DNA from: VAZQ01 sp963835165
GTDB lineage: Bacteria > Pseudomonadota > Alphaproteobacteria > Rhizobiales > Xanthobacteraceae
DNA: 64,000 nucleotides
Direction: 5' to 3'
Assembly: GCA_963835165.1 (NCBI GenBank)
Contig: CAWIGD010000006.1
Span: forward strand, 87,884-151,883
Positions 37,670 to 46,967 of this stretch are shown here, in pieces (the first letter of the stretch is position 1; the number at the start of each line of letters is the position of its first letter). A model generated the notes under the pieces. The model made no database searches. It was not told where the DNA came from and was given only the letters and a program-made list of their open reading frames with translations. Made by a program: the position numbers and the translations under genes.

Positions 37670-39048
37670 TGACCGCTGCCGTCCAGATCTCCCACCTCAG
37701 CAAGACGTTTCGTGTCTGGCGCAATTCTCGCGATATGCTGATCGAGGCGTTGACGGGGCGCCAGCATCATCACGAATTCCAGGCTCTTCGCGACATTACA
37801 ATGGACGTGCCGCGCGGCTCGGTCGTGGGCATCATGGGCCGAAACGGCGCCGGCAAGAGCACCCTGCTTCGTATCGTTGCCGGCACGCTCGATGCAACGG
37901 CTGGCACGGTTACGGTCGAGGGCCGCATCTCCGCGATCCTCGAGCTCGGCACCGGCTTCCACATGGATTATACCGGCCGGGAGAATATCTTCCTGGGTGG
38001 AATGTGCCTGGGTCTAAGCAGGGCAGAGATGACCGAGAGGCTCGATGAGATCATCTCATTCTCAGAACTGCAGGATTTCATCGACCAGCCGTTTCGTACC
38101 TATTCGACCGGCATGCAAGCACGATTGACCTTTGCGGTCGCGACCTGTGTCGATCCGGACGTACTCATCGTGGACGAGGCACTGGCGGTCGGCGATGCAC
38201 GGTTCCAGCTCAAGTCTTTTGACCGAATTCGCGATTTCAAGCGCCGCGGCAAGTCAATTCTCCTGGTCAGTCACAACATCAATCAGGTGGTTGCGATCTG
38301 CGACCGTGCGGTTCTGCTGGAGGGTGGCCGCATGATAGCCGACGGCGATCCAAATCGTATCGGTAATCTATACCACGAGATGCTTTTTGGGCCGTCGCGC
38401 GCCCAGGTGAAGATGGCGACCAGCGCTGAGTTGGGCGAAAACGCAGCGCTCAATGGCACAGCACGCGTCGAAACCTCATCCGGCACCATACATGAAGCTA
38501 CTGTCGATAACCTGACGGCGGTTGCGTTGGAGATGACGGCGCCGCTTACTTCCCAAATGGATTGTTCGGCCGAGGCCACTGCCATCCCTCCGGTTCAATC
38601 TGCAGGGCGTGAGATGCGCTATGGCCTGCGCCGTGTCGAAATCATCAGCGCCCACATAGAGGACGCGGACGATCGCAAGGTGCACATTTTGAGATCACTC
38701 GAGCGGTACCGGTTGATCTATCGAATCCAGGCGCACGAAGCCGCTTCTGATGTTCACGTTGGTTTCCTGATCCGAGACGCGCGCGGTTTTGAGGTATTTG
38801 GATGGGATACGAAGAGCGCGGGCGCGGGAGCACTGGCGCCTTTCGCCTCAGGCGAGGCGCGGAACATTTCCCTGGACTTCACGGCCAACCTCGGGGGAGG
38901 CAGCTTCTTCTTGACGCTTGCGGCCGCTCGGGAAGATTTCACAAAAGAGGATATGCGCTTCGATGCTCTCGAGATCGTGGTGCAACCGGTCTTGGACATA
39001 CACACCAGCTCCATTATGAATTTTGATGTGCATGTTGGCCGGCACTAG
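37669..39048 (+). CDS. wzt: ABC-type polysaccharide export ATP-binding protein with C-terminal glycan-binding domain
   Basis: A protein of 459 residues. The ATPase half has Walker A 'GIMGRNGAGKSTLLRIVAG', the 'ILELGTGFHMDYTGREN' segment special to Wzt/TagH/KpsT ATPases, signature 'YSTGMQARLTF' and Walker B 'DVLIVDEALAVGDARF'. The last 160 residues ('VEIISAHIEDADDRKVHILR', 'FASGEARNISLDFTANLGGG') form a beta-sandwich like the Wzt C-terminal domain that recognises the capped non-reducing end of the glycan. This implies that a methyl or similar cap ends the chain, which fits the many methyltransferases around. Start overlaps the wzm stop; earlier in-frame starts lie within wzm and are rejected. 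Confidence 0.93.
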   Translation: MTAAVQISHLSKTFRVWRNSRDMLIEALTGRQHHHEFQALRDITMDVPRGSVVGIMGRNGAGKSTLLRIVAGTLDATAGTVTVEGRISAILELGTGFHMDYTGRENIFLGGMCLGLSRAEMTERLDEIISFSELQDFIDQPFRTYSTGMQARLTFAVATCVDPDVLIVDEALAVGDARFQLKSFDRIRDFKRRGKSILLVSHNINQVVAICDRAVLLEGGRMIADGDPNRIGNLYHEMLFGPSRAQVKMATSAELGENAALNGTARVETSSGTIHEATVDNLTAVALEMTAPLTSQMDCSAEATAIPPVQSAGREMRYGLRRVEIISAHIEDADDRKVHILRSLERYRLIYRIQAHEAASDVHVGFLIRDARGFEVFGWDTKSAGAGALAPFASGEARNISLDFTANLGGGSFFLTLAAAREDFTKEDMRFDALEIVVQPVLDIHTSSIMNFDVHVGRH

Positions 39049-39123
39049 GCTCGATCTGTTTTCGATATTTGATGCAAGACGCCCGGCTGTGTCTGACTGA
39101 CTGCGGAAAGCAGGACCAGGTAA

Positions 39124-39385
39124 ATGTACGATGTTACTGAACAGCATAAAGCCGAGGTCAGTCAGGGCGAGCGCTTTGAATTTGGCAAAAAATGGTCGCG
39201 CATCCTGACGACGCTCAACGATGAACGGATTGAGCTCGCTGAAAAGTCGTTGAAAGACATGCTGGGCATGCACCGACTCGACGACCGGACATTCATCGAC
39301 GTCGGTAGCGGTAGCGGATTATTCTCGCTTGCTGCGCGTCGGCTCGGCGCTAATGTGCACTCGTTCGATTACGATTTCGTAGCCT
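39124..39385 (+). pseudogene. Methyltransferase, N-terminal fragment (module copy A)
   Basis: The first 87 residues match the intact gene at 42301 almost residue by residue: MYDVTEQHKAEVSQGERFEF, 'LTTLNDERIELAEKSLKDML', 'FIDVGSGSGLFSLAARRLGA' and 'NVHSFDYDF'. After 'FDYD' the homology stops abruptly, and the following 200 bases are unrelated C-rich sequence. The upstream leader with CAGGTAAATG also matches that of 42301 (CACGTAAATG). This is a truncated duplicate. Confidence 0.8.
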
Positions 39386-39625
39386 GTACCGTAGGTGGGC
39401 GAGCGATTTTTTTCCGCACCCGCCCCCCTCCAGGTAGCGCCGCGTGCGGAGCGCGACTTCTGGTGCAGCAGACCCCCTCTGACGCTGTCGCCCTCGGACG
39501 TGTGCTAGGCCATCTTTCTAATCTTTCCCCGGCGCTGCCCCCGCGCGCCCTGCGGAGCTCAAGACGGTGGTTCAAATCCCGTGTTATGGTTCGGACCGTA
39601 TCTTTCGATCGCGGAGCCTCGAGAC

Positions 39626-40557
39626 ATGCAGCGCAATCCGCATTTTGATGACGACCGGGTTATCTGGATTGACGCGTTCTCCGGCGAATACTATCCGGTT
39701 CCTTATCACGAGCAGTTCGACGCGCAATGGAAGCTTTTCTTGGAACGCAAGATCGGATTTCATCAACATACCGGCGTGGAAACTTCCAACGAGTACATTG
39801 ATGACCGAATTCTCGAGATGACTGGCGTTGAGGATTACCTCCTACGCAAGCGCTGGGGACCACTGAGCGATCTCGTCAAGAAGCTGAGCGGCCGCAGCGA
39901 GCGAGCAGAGCGGCGCGGCATTGGCGGCCGCCTGTATCTCGAGCCAAAATTCCCGATCGATCACTTTCAAGGAAAACGGTGTCTAGACATTGGCTGCGGT
40001 GCGGGACGCTGGACGAAAACGTTGGTATCACTCGGCGCACGGGTCAAGTCTGTGGACGTATCAGAGCACGGCCTGAGTTCGACCCGCCGCTTTACGAACG
40101 ATGTAGAGAACCTAAATCTATTTGACATCAAATCGAAACGGAGTGAATTGCACGCCGCATTTGATTTCACGCTGTGTTGGGGGGTCATCATGTGCACACA
40201 TGATCCTAGGTTGGCTTTCGAAAACGTGGCCCTCACGGTTAAACCGGGGGAGAGCTCTACTGCATGGTGTATGCCCCCACCTACCACGCCTCTGAGTTCG
40301 TGCTGCGGTCCCGCCGGCATTATCATCGGGAGCTCAAGACACCGGAAGAGCGGCGCGCCTTTATCGATGAGCTCACGGCCAACGACCGAAAGAACGCAAT
40401 CAACTATCAAGACATGCTGAACACCTTCTACAATTGGACGATTGACGCGGCGACGCTAGAGGGTTGGTGTTCCGCCAACGGCTTTTCCAAGCCGGTCTTC
40501 CTCAACGCCGCCGAGCCGCACAAGGGCGCCCACCACATCTTGGCCAGGAAGCTCTGA
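39626..40557 (+). CDS. Class I SAM-dependent methyltransferase (one frameshift)
   Basis: About 310 residues. The N-terminal part ('IWIDAFSGEYYPVPYHEQFD', 'IGFHQHTGVETSNEYIDD') is a zinc-ribbon-less lead domain. Motif I is 'KRCLDIGCGAGRWTKTLVSL', with 'VKSVDVSEHGLSSTRRF' and 'FDFTLCWGVIMCTHDPRLAF' as motifs II and IV. At the run of five G at about 40,246-40,250 the frame is lost; with six G it continues 'GELYCMVYAPTYHASEFV', 'NTFYNWTIDAATLEGWCSAN' and the stop at 40,557. A single error is the simplest view. Likely role: methylation in the surface glycan pathway. Confidence 0.75.
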
Positions 40558-40700
40558 ATGCGAATGCTCAAGAGCCGTGATTTTCCCATGGCTGATGGCA
40601 ACTTCGAACCTCCAACGCTTCTTTGCGAAATTGGGCGAGTTAGATCGGTCGCGATATCCGTGAGAATGGTCAGCAAGCTACAAGCTCTCGCGCTCTGGCG

Positions 40701-40877
40701 GCTGTTCTATCTCAACCCGTTTCCTACTTGGTGTGGATCCATCGAGATGCGCTTTTCTGCCAGAACATCACGTCATCCGTGGTGTGGGTGGTCGCGATCC
40801 TCATGTCCGGTTTGCTCCTCGTGGTCGGAAGCTGGCTCTTCCGCCTGATGAGTCCGAGCTTCGGTGAGGCGATCTGA
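40701..40877 (+). pseudogene. C-terminal remnant of a second Wzm-type permease
   Basis: The last 58 residues read 'LFYLNPF', then, after a base shift, 'YLVWIHRDALFCQNITSSV' and 'SGLLLVVGSWLFRLMSPSFG' followed by EAI and a stop. They align with 'MFSPFSHLIWCFRDALFYGA' and 'VLFFVVGWRVFRMLRPSFG' of wzm at 36821. Its TGA overlaps the following ATG (ATCTGATG), just as wzm overlaps wzt. It is therefore the tail of a duplicated exporter module. Confidence 0.7.
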
Positions 40878-41813
40878 TGCCGTTCGAACTGTTCGAAATC
40901 CCGAGCTCGGCGATCGAGCGTCGCGGCGGCTTTAGCCTAGCGGCTTCCCTTCGGGCGGGGGTGCTCGGTGATGATTTAAAGAACCCCTGTCGGTCGACGA
41001 CACGACTATTCGAGGATCACAGGGAGCTTGGTCCTCCCCACGCTCCCCACACAGCGATCGAAAAGCTCGGCGCGGGGCGATTCTCCCATTGGGAAGAGAC
41101 CCTCATCTTCTCGACAAGTGACGAAAGCTCCCCCCTCGAGAACGGCAGGAGATACAGGGCGCTGATCGAGTTTGAGCCTTCGAAGGAGAGCAGCTCCTCG
41201 ACCCTCGAGGGCCACGCCTTGGTTCAGATCCAAGCCGGCACACTCAACTACAGCTATAGGGAATCCGTTGTGCCAAGTCGCCCTTTGATCTCGCACTGTA
41301 CCAGCTTCTCCTGGGCCGTCTAAGGCCGAGGACTATCCTTGAATTCGGCACGCTTGCTGGGGGGAGCGCCCTGTGGTTCGCCGATCAGCTGCGGATCCTC
41401 GGCATCGATGGGCACGTCCATTCAATGGATATTGCAGCACCGCCCGTACTCGCTGATCCTAGGATTACTTTCCACACCGGCGACGTGCTCACGATTGTCG
41501 GGACTTGCCCGCCTCGTGGATCCGGTCCCTGCCGCGGCCGATCCTAGTAGTCGACGACGCCGGCCACCATTACAAGATGACGCTTGCCATCCTGAGCCAC
41601 CTGGGGCCGCTTCTGGAATCCGGGGAATATATCGCTGTCGAAGATTTAATCGTCACAGCCATGGGTTACGCTCATCTCTACGATGGTGGACCGCTGCGGG
41701 CGATCGAGGAGTTCCTAGCGGCGCACCCTGCCTTCGAGGTCGACCGGTCGTATTGCGACTTCTTTGGCCGCAACGTCACCTTCAACGTAAATGGATACCT
41801 CCGCCGCCGATGA
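40877..41813 (+). pseudogene. Mosaic frame: glycan-module C-terminal domain joined to a CmcI-like hydroxylase/methyltransferase
   Basis: The ATG sits where a wzt start would be expected after the Wzm remnant. After about 40 unclear residues come 'FEDHRELGPPHAPHTAIEKL' and 'GAGRFSHWEETLIFSTSDES', homologous to the end of the methyltransferase at 42301 ('GSGRFSHWGNQIYFATGDNS'). Then 'QIQAGTLNYSYR' opens a CmcI-type (cephalosporin hydroxylase/rhamnosyl O-methyltransferase) domain. It continues in other frames: 'SPFDLALYQLLLGRLRPRTI', 'LEFGTLAGGSALWFADQLRI', 'GHVHSMDIAAPPVLADPRI' and 'RPILVVDDAGHHYKMTLAIL', ending 'FGRNVTFNVNGYLRRR'. There are at least two frameshifts. The order suggests a fusion made by deletion of the second wzt. 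Confidence 0.7.
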
Positions 41814-41879
41814 TTGACAGGCGCTGAAATCCAACGCGACATGGCGAGATTGGTGACAGAGCACACCAAGAAGCCGCGC

Positions 41880-42275
41880 CGGGCAGGCGCTTTGAGTTTG
41901 GCAAGAACTGGCAGCGTTTTTTGCGGACTTTGAACGACGAGCGCATCGCGCGCTTGCGGAAACATCACTACGCGATTTTTTAGGATGCAATCGGTTAGAG
42001 GGGCGTTCCTTTCTGGATGTGGGCAGTGGTAGCGGTCTGTTTAGCTTAGCAGCGCGGCGGCTCGGCGCCCGCGTCCATTCCTTCGATTTCGACCCGCAGT
42101 CGGTCGCCTCCACTGTTGAGCTGCACCGCCGCTACTTCAAGGACGACCCCTGCTGGCTCATCGAGCGCGGCTCGCGCCCATCGGTGGCCAGCTATTCATT
42201 GCCATTTATAACGATCAGGGCGCCATCACTGACGGATGGTGGCGTATCAAGAGGCGCTGCCCCCCAAGACTGGCT
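41880..42275 (+). pseudogene. Methyltransferase remnant (module copy B, internal deletion)
   Basis: Traces of the same family as 42301: 'RRFEFGKNWQRFLRTLNDER', 'SLRDFLGCNRL', 'SFLDVGSGSGLFSLAARRLG', 'ARVHSFDFDPQSVAST' and 'ELHRRYFKDDPCWLIERGS', then a jump of about 50 codons to 'GGQLFIAIYNDQGAITDGWW'. The deletion plus frame changes make it non-functional. It sits 25 bases before the intact copy. Confidence 0.75.
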
Positions 42276-42300
42276 TAACGTCAGAAAGCAGGACACGTAA

Positions 42301-43734
42301 ATGTACGATGTTACGCAACAGCATAGAGCCGAAGTTAGACAGGGGGAGCGTTTCGAATTCGGCAAGAATTGGTCGCGTTTCCTGACGACTCTCAATGATG
42401 AACGGATCGAGCTCGCCGAAAAGTCGTTGAGAGACATGCTGGGCGTGCATCGACTCGACGACCGGAAATTCATCGACGTCGGTAGCGGTAGCGGATTATT
42501 CTCGCTTGCGGCGCGTCGGCTTGGCGCCAAGGTGCACTCGTTCGATTACGACACAGTCTCCGTGGCTTGTACCAACGAATTGCGGCGCCGGTACTTTCCT
42601 GAGGATGCTAACTGGACCGTTCAACAGGGCTCGGTGCTCGATACCAGATATCTGACGACGCTCGGAACCTATGACATTGTGTATTCCTGGGGTGTGCTCC
42701 ATCACACCGGCGCGATGTGGCAAGCGCTCGAGAACGTCAAGCAGCTGGTGCGTCCGGGCGGCGAGCTCTTCATCGCCATTTATAATGAGCTTGGACAAAT
42801 CACCGATTACTGGACCCGGGTCAAGAAGCTCTATAATGCCCTTCCGCCTCCTTTCGCGTATCTGATGGCCGTTGGGATCATTGCGCGAGAGGAAGGTACT
42901 GCTGCATACAAACAATACCGGGCGGGGCGTTTCAACGAGTGGCTGACAACTTGGAAGGAGTACGAACGGGTTTCTACCCGAGGCATGAGCCGCTGGCACG
43001 ACTGGATTGACTGGGTCGGGGGGTATCCTTATGAGTGCGCGCCGGTGGAAGCCATCGTAGATGTGTACGGGGCGGACGGCTTCCGGCTCATCAACGTGGT
43101 TAACCGCTCCGACGGCATCGGATGCAACGAATTCGTGTTTCGCCGAGAGGCGCCGGCAGGAACCATCATCGATACGCCGATAAGGAGCAGCCGCTTCCTA
43201 TCGCGCCGGTTCGGTCGTCTTGTCCGAGGGCCTTTCGACACTGCGGAAAATGGTTGGACCGGGGTTGTCTCCGACCCTCCAGTAATACCGTCCGGTGCCT
43301 GTCTATTAGCTTTCTCCGGGAAGACGCTGATCGGTCCCGCCAGCCTTGACGGCAATCGAGTGAACGTCACCGGCGTCTCGGCGGTCCCAGCCGCCATCGC
43401 TGCAGGTTCACGGGTTTATGTTGCGGCCTGCTTCGAGCGTTCTCTCGAGCCGCCGTTCAAAGAACAGGGCGGTTATCTGTTCATGAAGGAGGTCGGGGAG
43501 TTCATGCAGGTTGCCGACAGTGTTCGCGCGCCGCACGGGCACTCGCCAGTATTCCTGTTTGAGGATGAGGAGCAGCTAGCGTACCCGCATTCCATCCATG
43601 AGCATATCAAAAAGATTGGCTCCGGACGGTTCTCGCATTGGGGCAACCAGATCTACTTCGCGACAGGCGACAACTCCAATCCGAACACCAATAAGCGTCG
43701 GTATCGGGTGCTAGTCGCAACAGAAGGCCTATAA
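42301..43734 (+). CDS. Two-domain class I SAM-dependent methyltransferase (module copy C, intact)
   Basis: A protein of 477 residues. The N-terminal half is a methyltransferase: MYDVTQQHRAEVRQGERFEF, motif I 'FIDVGSGSGLFSLAARRLGA', 'VHSFDYDTVSVACTNELRRR', 'TYDIVYSWGVLHHTGAMWQA' and 'LVRPGGELFIAIYNELGQIT'. Related enzymes act in polysaccharide or glycoprotein clusters. The C-terminal 180 residues ('AVPAAIAAGSRVYVAACFER', 'GSGRFSHWGNQIYFATGDNS') form a separate domain, which recurs at 40877 and which I cannot name; it looks beta-rich. This is the only complete copy of three. It probably methylates the glycan chain, perhaps producing the end recognised by Wzt. Confidence 0.85.
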   Translation: MYDVTQQHRAEVRQGERFEFGKNWSRFLTTLNDERIELAEKSLRDMLGVHRLDDRKFIDVGSGSGLFSLAARRLGAKVHSFDYDTVSVACTNELRRRYFPEDANWTVQQGSVLDTRYLTTLGTYDIVYSWGVLHHTGAMWQALENVKQLVRPGGELFIAIYNELGQITDYWTRVKKLYNALPPPFAYLMAVGIIAREEGTAAYKQYRAGRFNEWLTTWKEYERVSTRGMSRWHDWIDWVGGYPYECAPVEAIVDVYGADGFRLINVVNRSDGIGCNEFVFRREAPAGTIIDTPIRSSRFLSRRFGRLVRGPFDTAENGWTGVVSDPPVIPSGACLLAFSGKTLIGPASLDGNRVNVTGVSAVPAAIAAGSRVYVAACFERSLEPPFKEQGGYLFMKEVGEFMQVADSVRAPHGHSPVFLFEDEEQLAYPHSIHEHIKKIGSGRFSHWGNQIYFATGDNSNPNTNKRRYRVLVATEGL

Positions 43735-44430
43735 AGAGTTAATGGCCGGAACGCCTCCAAACTCCCACTAGAGGAGGGGCGCATACCAATTGAATTGGCT
43801 GTTTTCGAAGGGGTCAGTCGTGTGTGGCATTGCTTGGAATTGTTGGCGCATGTCGGATGATTTCGTGTCCTGCGCTCGATTGACGATGCATTCCGCACTT
43901 GGAATGGGGGCTGTCGGCGGTCATCCAAGGGTCGACGAGCGGCATCGCCAAGAACGAGCTGAAAAGGAGCGGACGAATGGAGCTGACACAAGCAAATAGA
44001 CGAGCGGCGTGCAGCTCTGGCCGGTGGCACATCGTCTGTTAGACGCTGGCCGCGCGCAGCCACGCGGATGCTGCATAAACACCTCTTGTTACACTTGCTG
44101 CCGGGGCTGACGTGTGGTGCTCATAGGCCCTGCGTCGTGCTCTTCCACTTGGTAGTCTCGCCATCAGGCTGTCGAACCTGGGCCCGCAGCTGCAACCTCG
44201 ACCTCGGTCCGCCCGACGTTGCCCGAAGCCAATTGAGCTGCGTAGATTAGGACTTTTTTGACTAATCTCGATTTAGCCGGGCTGAAATGCTGGCACGAAG
44301 ACGCTGTCGTGAGGTAAACGCCTGAATAAAGCGCGAAGACAAGAAGAGGCGACTTAACTTCTCAATGAATCCGGTCTGGCCAACTCCGGCGTGCCAGTAG
44401 GTAGACTTTTGAGCCGCCAATGAATCCGCA
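43735..44430. other. Degenerate stretch with a trace of an asnB start
   Basis: No complete gene. At 43820 the bases GTGTGTGGCATTGCT followed by one extra T and GGAATTGTTGGC would read 'CGIAGIVG', the start of an asparagine synthase, but the frame closes soon after. The bases GATTAG (about 44,247) and CTAATC (about 44,265) could pair around a T-rich loop, a possible terminator. The rest has scattered protein-like fragments that I cannot assign. Confidence 0.4.
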
Positions 44431-44528
44431 CCGCTCGTGGTCCAAGCAGACCGCACCAATAGTGAAACGGCTGGCACGAGTGGCCACGAAGGCTCGCAGG
44501 AATACGGCGCAGCGTCTTTCATCACGTA

Positions 44529-45529
44529 TCTCGACAACCACCCGGAGGCTCTTTTCGCGTGTGCGCTCGCCGATGCCGAAGCGCGCGGGCTTGACAACGT
44601 CTGCGTGTTCTTCAGTCATGTCGCCGAACCGGAACTGCTCCGATCGGCTTTGAAGCATCCCCGGGTTTCCGGTATCGGCACAAAGGACTGTTTTCTCAGA
44701 CCTTGCTCCTCGAGGAACTTCGCGCGGATTCCCGCATCGGCCGCTATTGGGAGCCGGGCGAGTGGTCTATGCCCGCAAGCGCCACTCACGTGTATTTTGT
44801 TGGCTCTTGGCGGCTCCTCACTTGGCGCATGCTCCGAGAGGCGACGCGTTGCGGCATCGCGAGCTTGCGTTGCCGCGGGGCAAACTCCTGGTTGCCCGTT
44901 CCCCTGAGGTTGATTTCGGGGGTGTCGCGGTCTTGGCCCGGAGGAGTGGGCTGGCGGCACTCTTGAGAGCTACCCGCAGAGTGATCGGCGCAACTCGTCG
45001 GAGGCTCACGGACAAGCCCCCGGACGGCTCTGTTCGATCGATCTGCGCTGGCATCAAACACCTCGACAACATCCGGAGGCCTTCTGCACGCGCGCTGACG
45101 CCGAGCGCGCGGCCTTGACGACGTCTGCGTCTTCTTCAGTCATTCCGCCGAGCCGGAACTGCTCCGATCGGCTTTGACGCATCCCCGGGTTTCCTGTACC
45201 GGGACAAAGTACTGTTTTGCTCAAAGCTTGCTCCCCGAGGAACTTCGCGCGGATCTCCGCATCGGACGCTATTGGGAGCCGGGCGAATGGTCTATGCCCG
45301 CAAGGCCCACTCACGTGTATTTTGTTGGCTCTTGGCGGCTGCTCACTTGGCGCATGCTCGAGAGGCGACGCGTTGCGGCGATCGCGAGCTTGCGTTGCCG
45401 CGTGGCAAACTCCTGGTTGCCCGTTCCCCTGAGGTTGATTTGCGGGTATGTCGACGGTCTGGCGCCCGGAGGAGCGGGTGGCGGCGCTCTTGAGAGCTGC
45501 GCCGCACGAGTGATCGGCGCAACTCGTCG
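44529..45529 (+). repeat. Tandem duplication of about 470 bp (two diverged copies)
   Basis: Bases 44,531-45,000 and 45,063-45,529 are direct repeats of roughly nine-tenths identity by eye. Both encode, in broken frames, 'IGRYWEPGEWSMPA', 'THVYFVGSWRLLTWRML' and 'ELALPRGKLLVARSPE', and copy 1 adds 'YLDNHPEALFACALADAEAR'. I do not recognise the family; the context suggests a sugar-modifying or transferase domain. Copy 2 runs in-frame towards the glycosyltransferase at 45642, copy 1 does not. Neither is a complete gene. Confidence 0.75.
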
Positions 45530-45641
45530 CAACCTCGCTGGCGTTATTCTTGCGATCCGGCCGAGCTCGTCCGAGCTTGTCACGCAAATCGCTGGTCCGA
45601 GCGGCCTTCAGCCGGTGTCATTGGACAGGGTTTTCAGGTAT

Positions 45642-46901
45642 ATGCTGCGAAATCGGCCCCCGAGCATGGAGGCAATCCCGGGCCGTGTCGTGCTCGTGTG
45701 TGGCAGCCTCGCTCCGGGGGGCGCGGAGCGGCAGGTGGTCTACACCTTGAGGGGGCTCGCCGAGCACCGCTTCGAAAGCGTGCAGCTGCTCTGCCATTAT
45801 CTAACCTCGGGCACTAGGCACCGCTACGATTTCTATCTACCTGCGGTGCAAACTGCAGGCATTCGCGCCCGCGAGATCCGCCGACGAACAGAGTCATCCG
45901 ACCGCGCCTCAATGCCCGACGGGCTAAAGCAGATCGCTAGGTTGCTGCCGGCGGGGCTTGCCGTCGACATCGGCAATCTTTTTAGCGAATTTTCTGAGCT
46001 GCGGCCTGAGGTGGTACACACCTGGCTCGACTGGGATAATGTGCGCGGCGGGCTGGCCGCAGCGCTTGCGGGTGTCCCCCGCGTCGTCATCTCGGGCCGG
46101 AATATCAATCCAAGTCATTTCGCTCTTTATCAGCCTTACATGGATCCTGCCTATCGGGTGCTCGCGCAGCTGCCCAACGTTACAATCATCAACAACAGTC
46201 GCGCCGGCGCAGACGACTACGCGGATTGGATTGGGATCCCACGTGATCGGATCAAGGTAGTCCACAATGCTGTTGATTTCGGAGACCGGAAGCGGCTTTC
46301 GGTCCGCGAGTGTGCCGATCTCCGGGCTTCGCTCAAAATCCCGGAGGGCAGTTTCGTGATCGGAGGCGTTTTCCGGTTGGAGGAAGAGAAACGTCCAATC
46401 CTTTGGGTCCAGACCGCGGCACTGCTGGCTCGACAGTTCTCCAACATGCACTTTGTGATCTTCGGGCAGGGCACAAAGCGTGACGCGGTCCTGGAGGTTG
46501 CGGAACGAGAAGGAATCTCCCATCGACTTACCTTAGCAGGAGTCACGAATGACGTATTGTCGGCCATGTCGATCATGGACCTGTTCCTGCTGACGTCCTT
46601 TGGGGAGGGACTTCCGAACGTGCTCCTGGAGGCGCAATGGGCCGGCACGCCAGTCGTGGCGACTGATGTCGGGGGTGCGAAAGAGGCACTCGAGCCGGGG
46701 GTTACCGGCTGGGTAGTAGATACCAATGCGCCGCAGGATCTTGCGGGACGCATCAAATGGCTGCACGATAATCCGGCAGTGCTGCAGGCCGCCCGTATCA
46801 AGGGGCCCCAATGGGTGCGCCAGCAGTTCGGAATTACCCGAATGGTCGAGGAGACGATTCGCGTCTACGACTTCTGTCATCGGTCCCGCAAGCGCACATG
46901 A
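45642..46901 (+). CDS. GT4-family glycosyltransferase (intact)
   Basis: A protein of 419 residues from the ATG at 45642; the frame is open upstream to 45174, so a longer form is possible. The N-lobe has 'VVLVCGSLAPGGAERQVVYT', then 'VVHTWLDWDNVRGGLAAALA', 'RVVISGRNINPSHFALYQPY' and 'VTIINNSRAGADDYADWIGI'. The C-lobe carries 'GGVFRLEEEKRPILWVQTAA', 'FLLTSFGEGLPNVLLEAQWA' with the EX7E motif of GT4, and 'GTPVVATDVGGAKEALEPGV'. It is homologous to the broken gene at 28173-29717 along its length. It uses a nucleotide sugar in the cytoplasm to extend the lipid-linked glycan; donor and linkage are unknown. Confidence 0.88.
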   Translation: MLRNRPPSMEAIPGRVVLVCGSLAPGGAERQVVYTLRGLAEHRFESVQLLCHYLTSGTRHRYDFYLPAVQTAGIRAREIRRRTESSDRASMPDGLKQIARLLPAGLAVDIGNLFSEFSELRPEVVHTWLDWDNVRGGLAAALAGVPRVVISGRNINPSHFALYQPYMDPAYRVLAQLPNVTIINNSRAGADDYADWIGIPRDRIKVVHNAVDFGDRKRLSVRECADLRASLKIPEGSFVIGGVFRLEEEKRPILWVQTAALLARQFSNMHFVIFGQGTKRDAVLEVAEREGISHRLTLAGVTNDVLSAMSIMDLFLLTSFGEGLPNVLLEAQWAGTPVVATDVGGAKEALEPGVTGWVVDTNAPQDLAGRIKWLHDNPAVLQAARIKGPQWVRQQFGITRMVEETIRVYDFCHRSRKRT

Positions 46902-46967
46902 GCGTACACGCATCAGCCACGTACCTGCAGGCCCAAATCCGCCGGATGCTGAGGGTTCTCTTTTGCC

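Noticed and set aside
39560..39590. tRNA-like T-arm (GGTTCAAATCCC)
   Set aside because: The flanking bases do not make a five-pair stem, and no anticodon or acceptor arm can be folded upstream.
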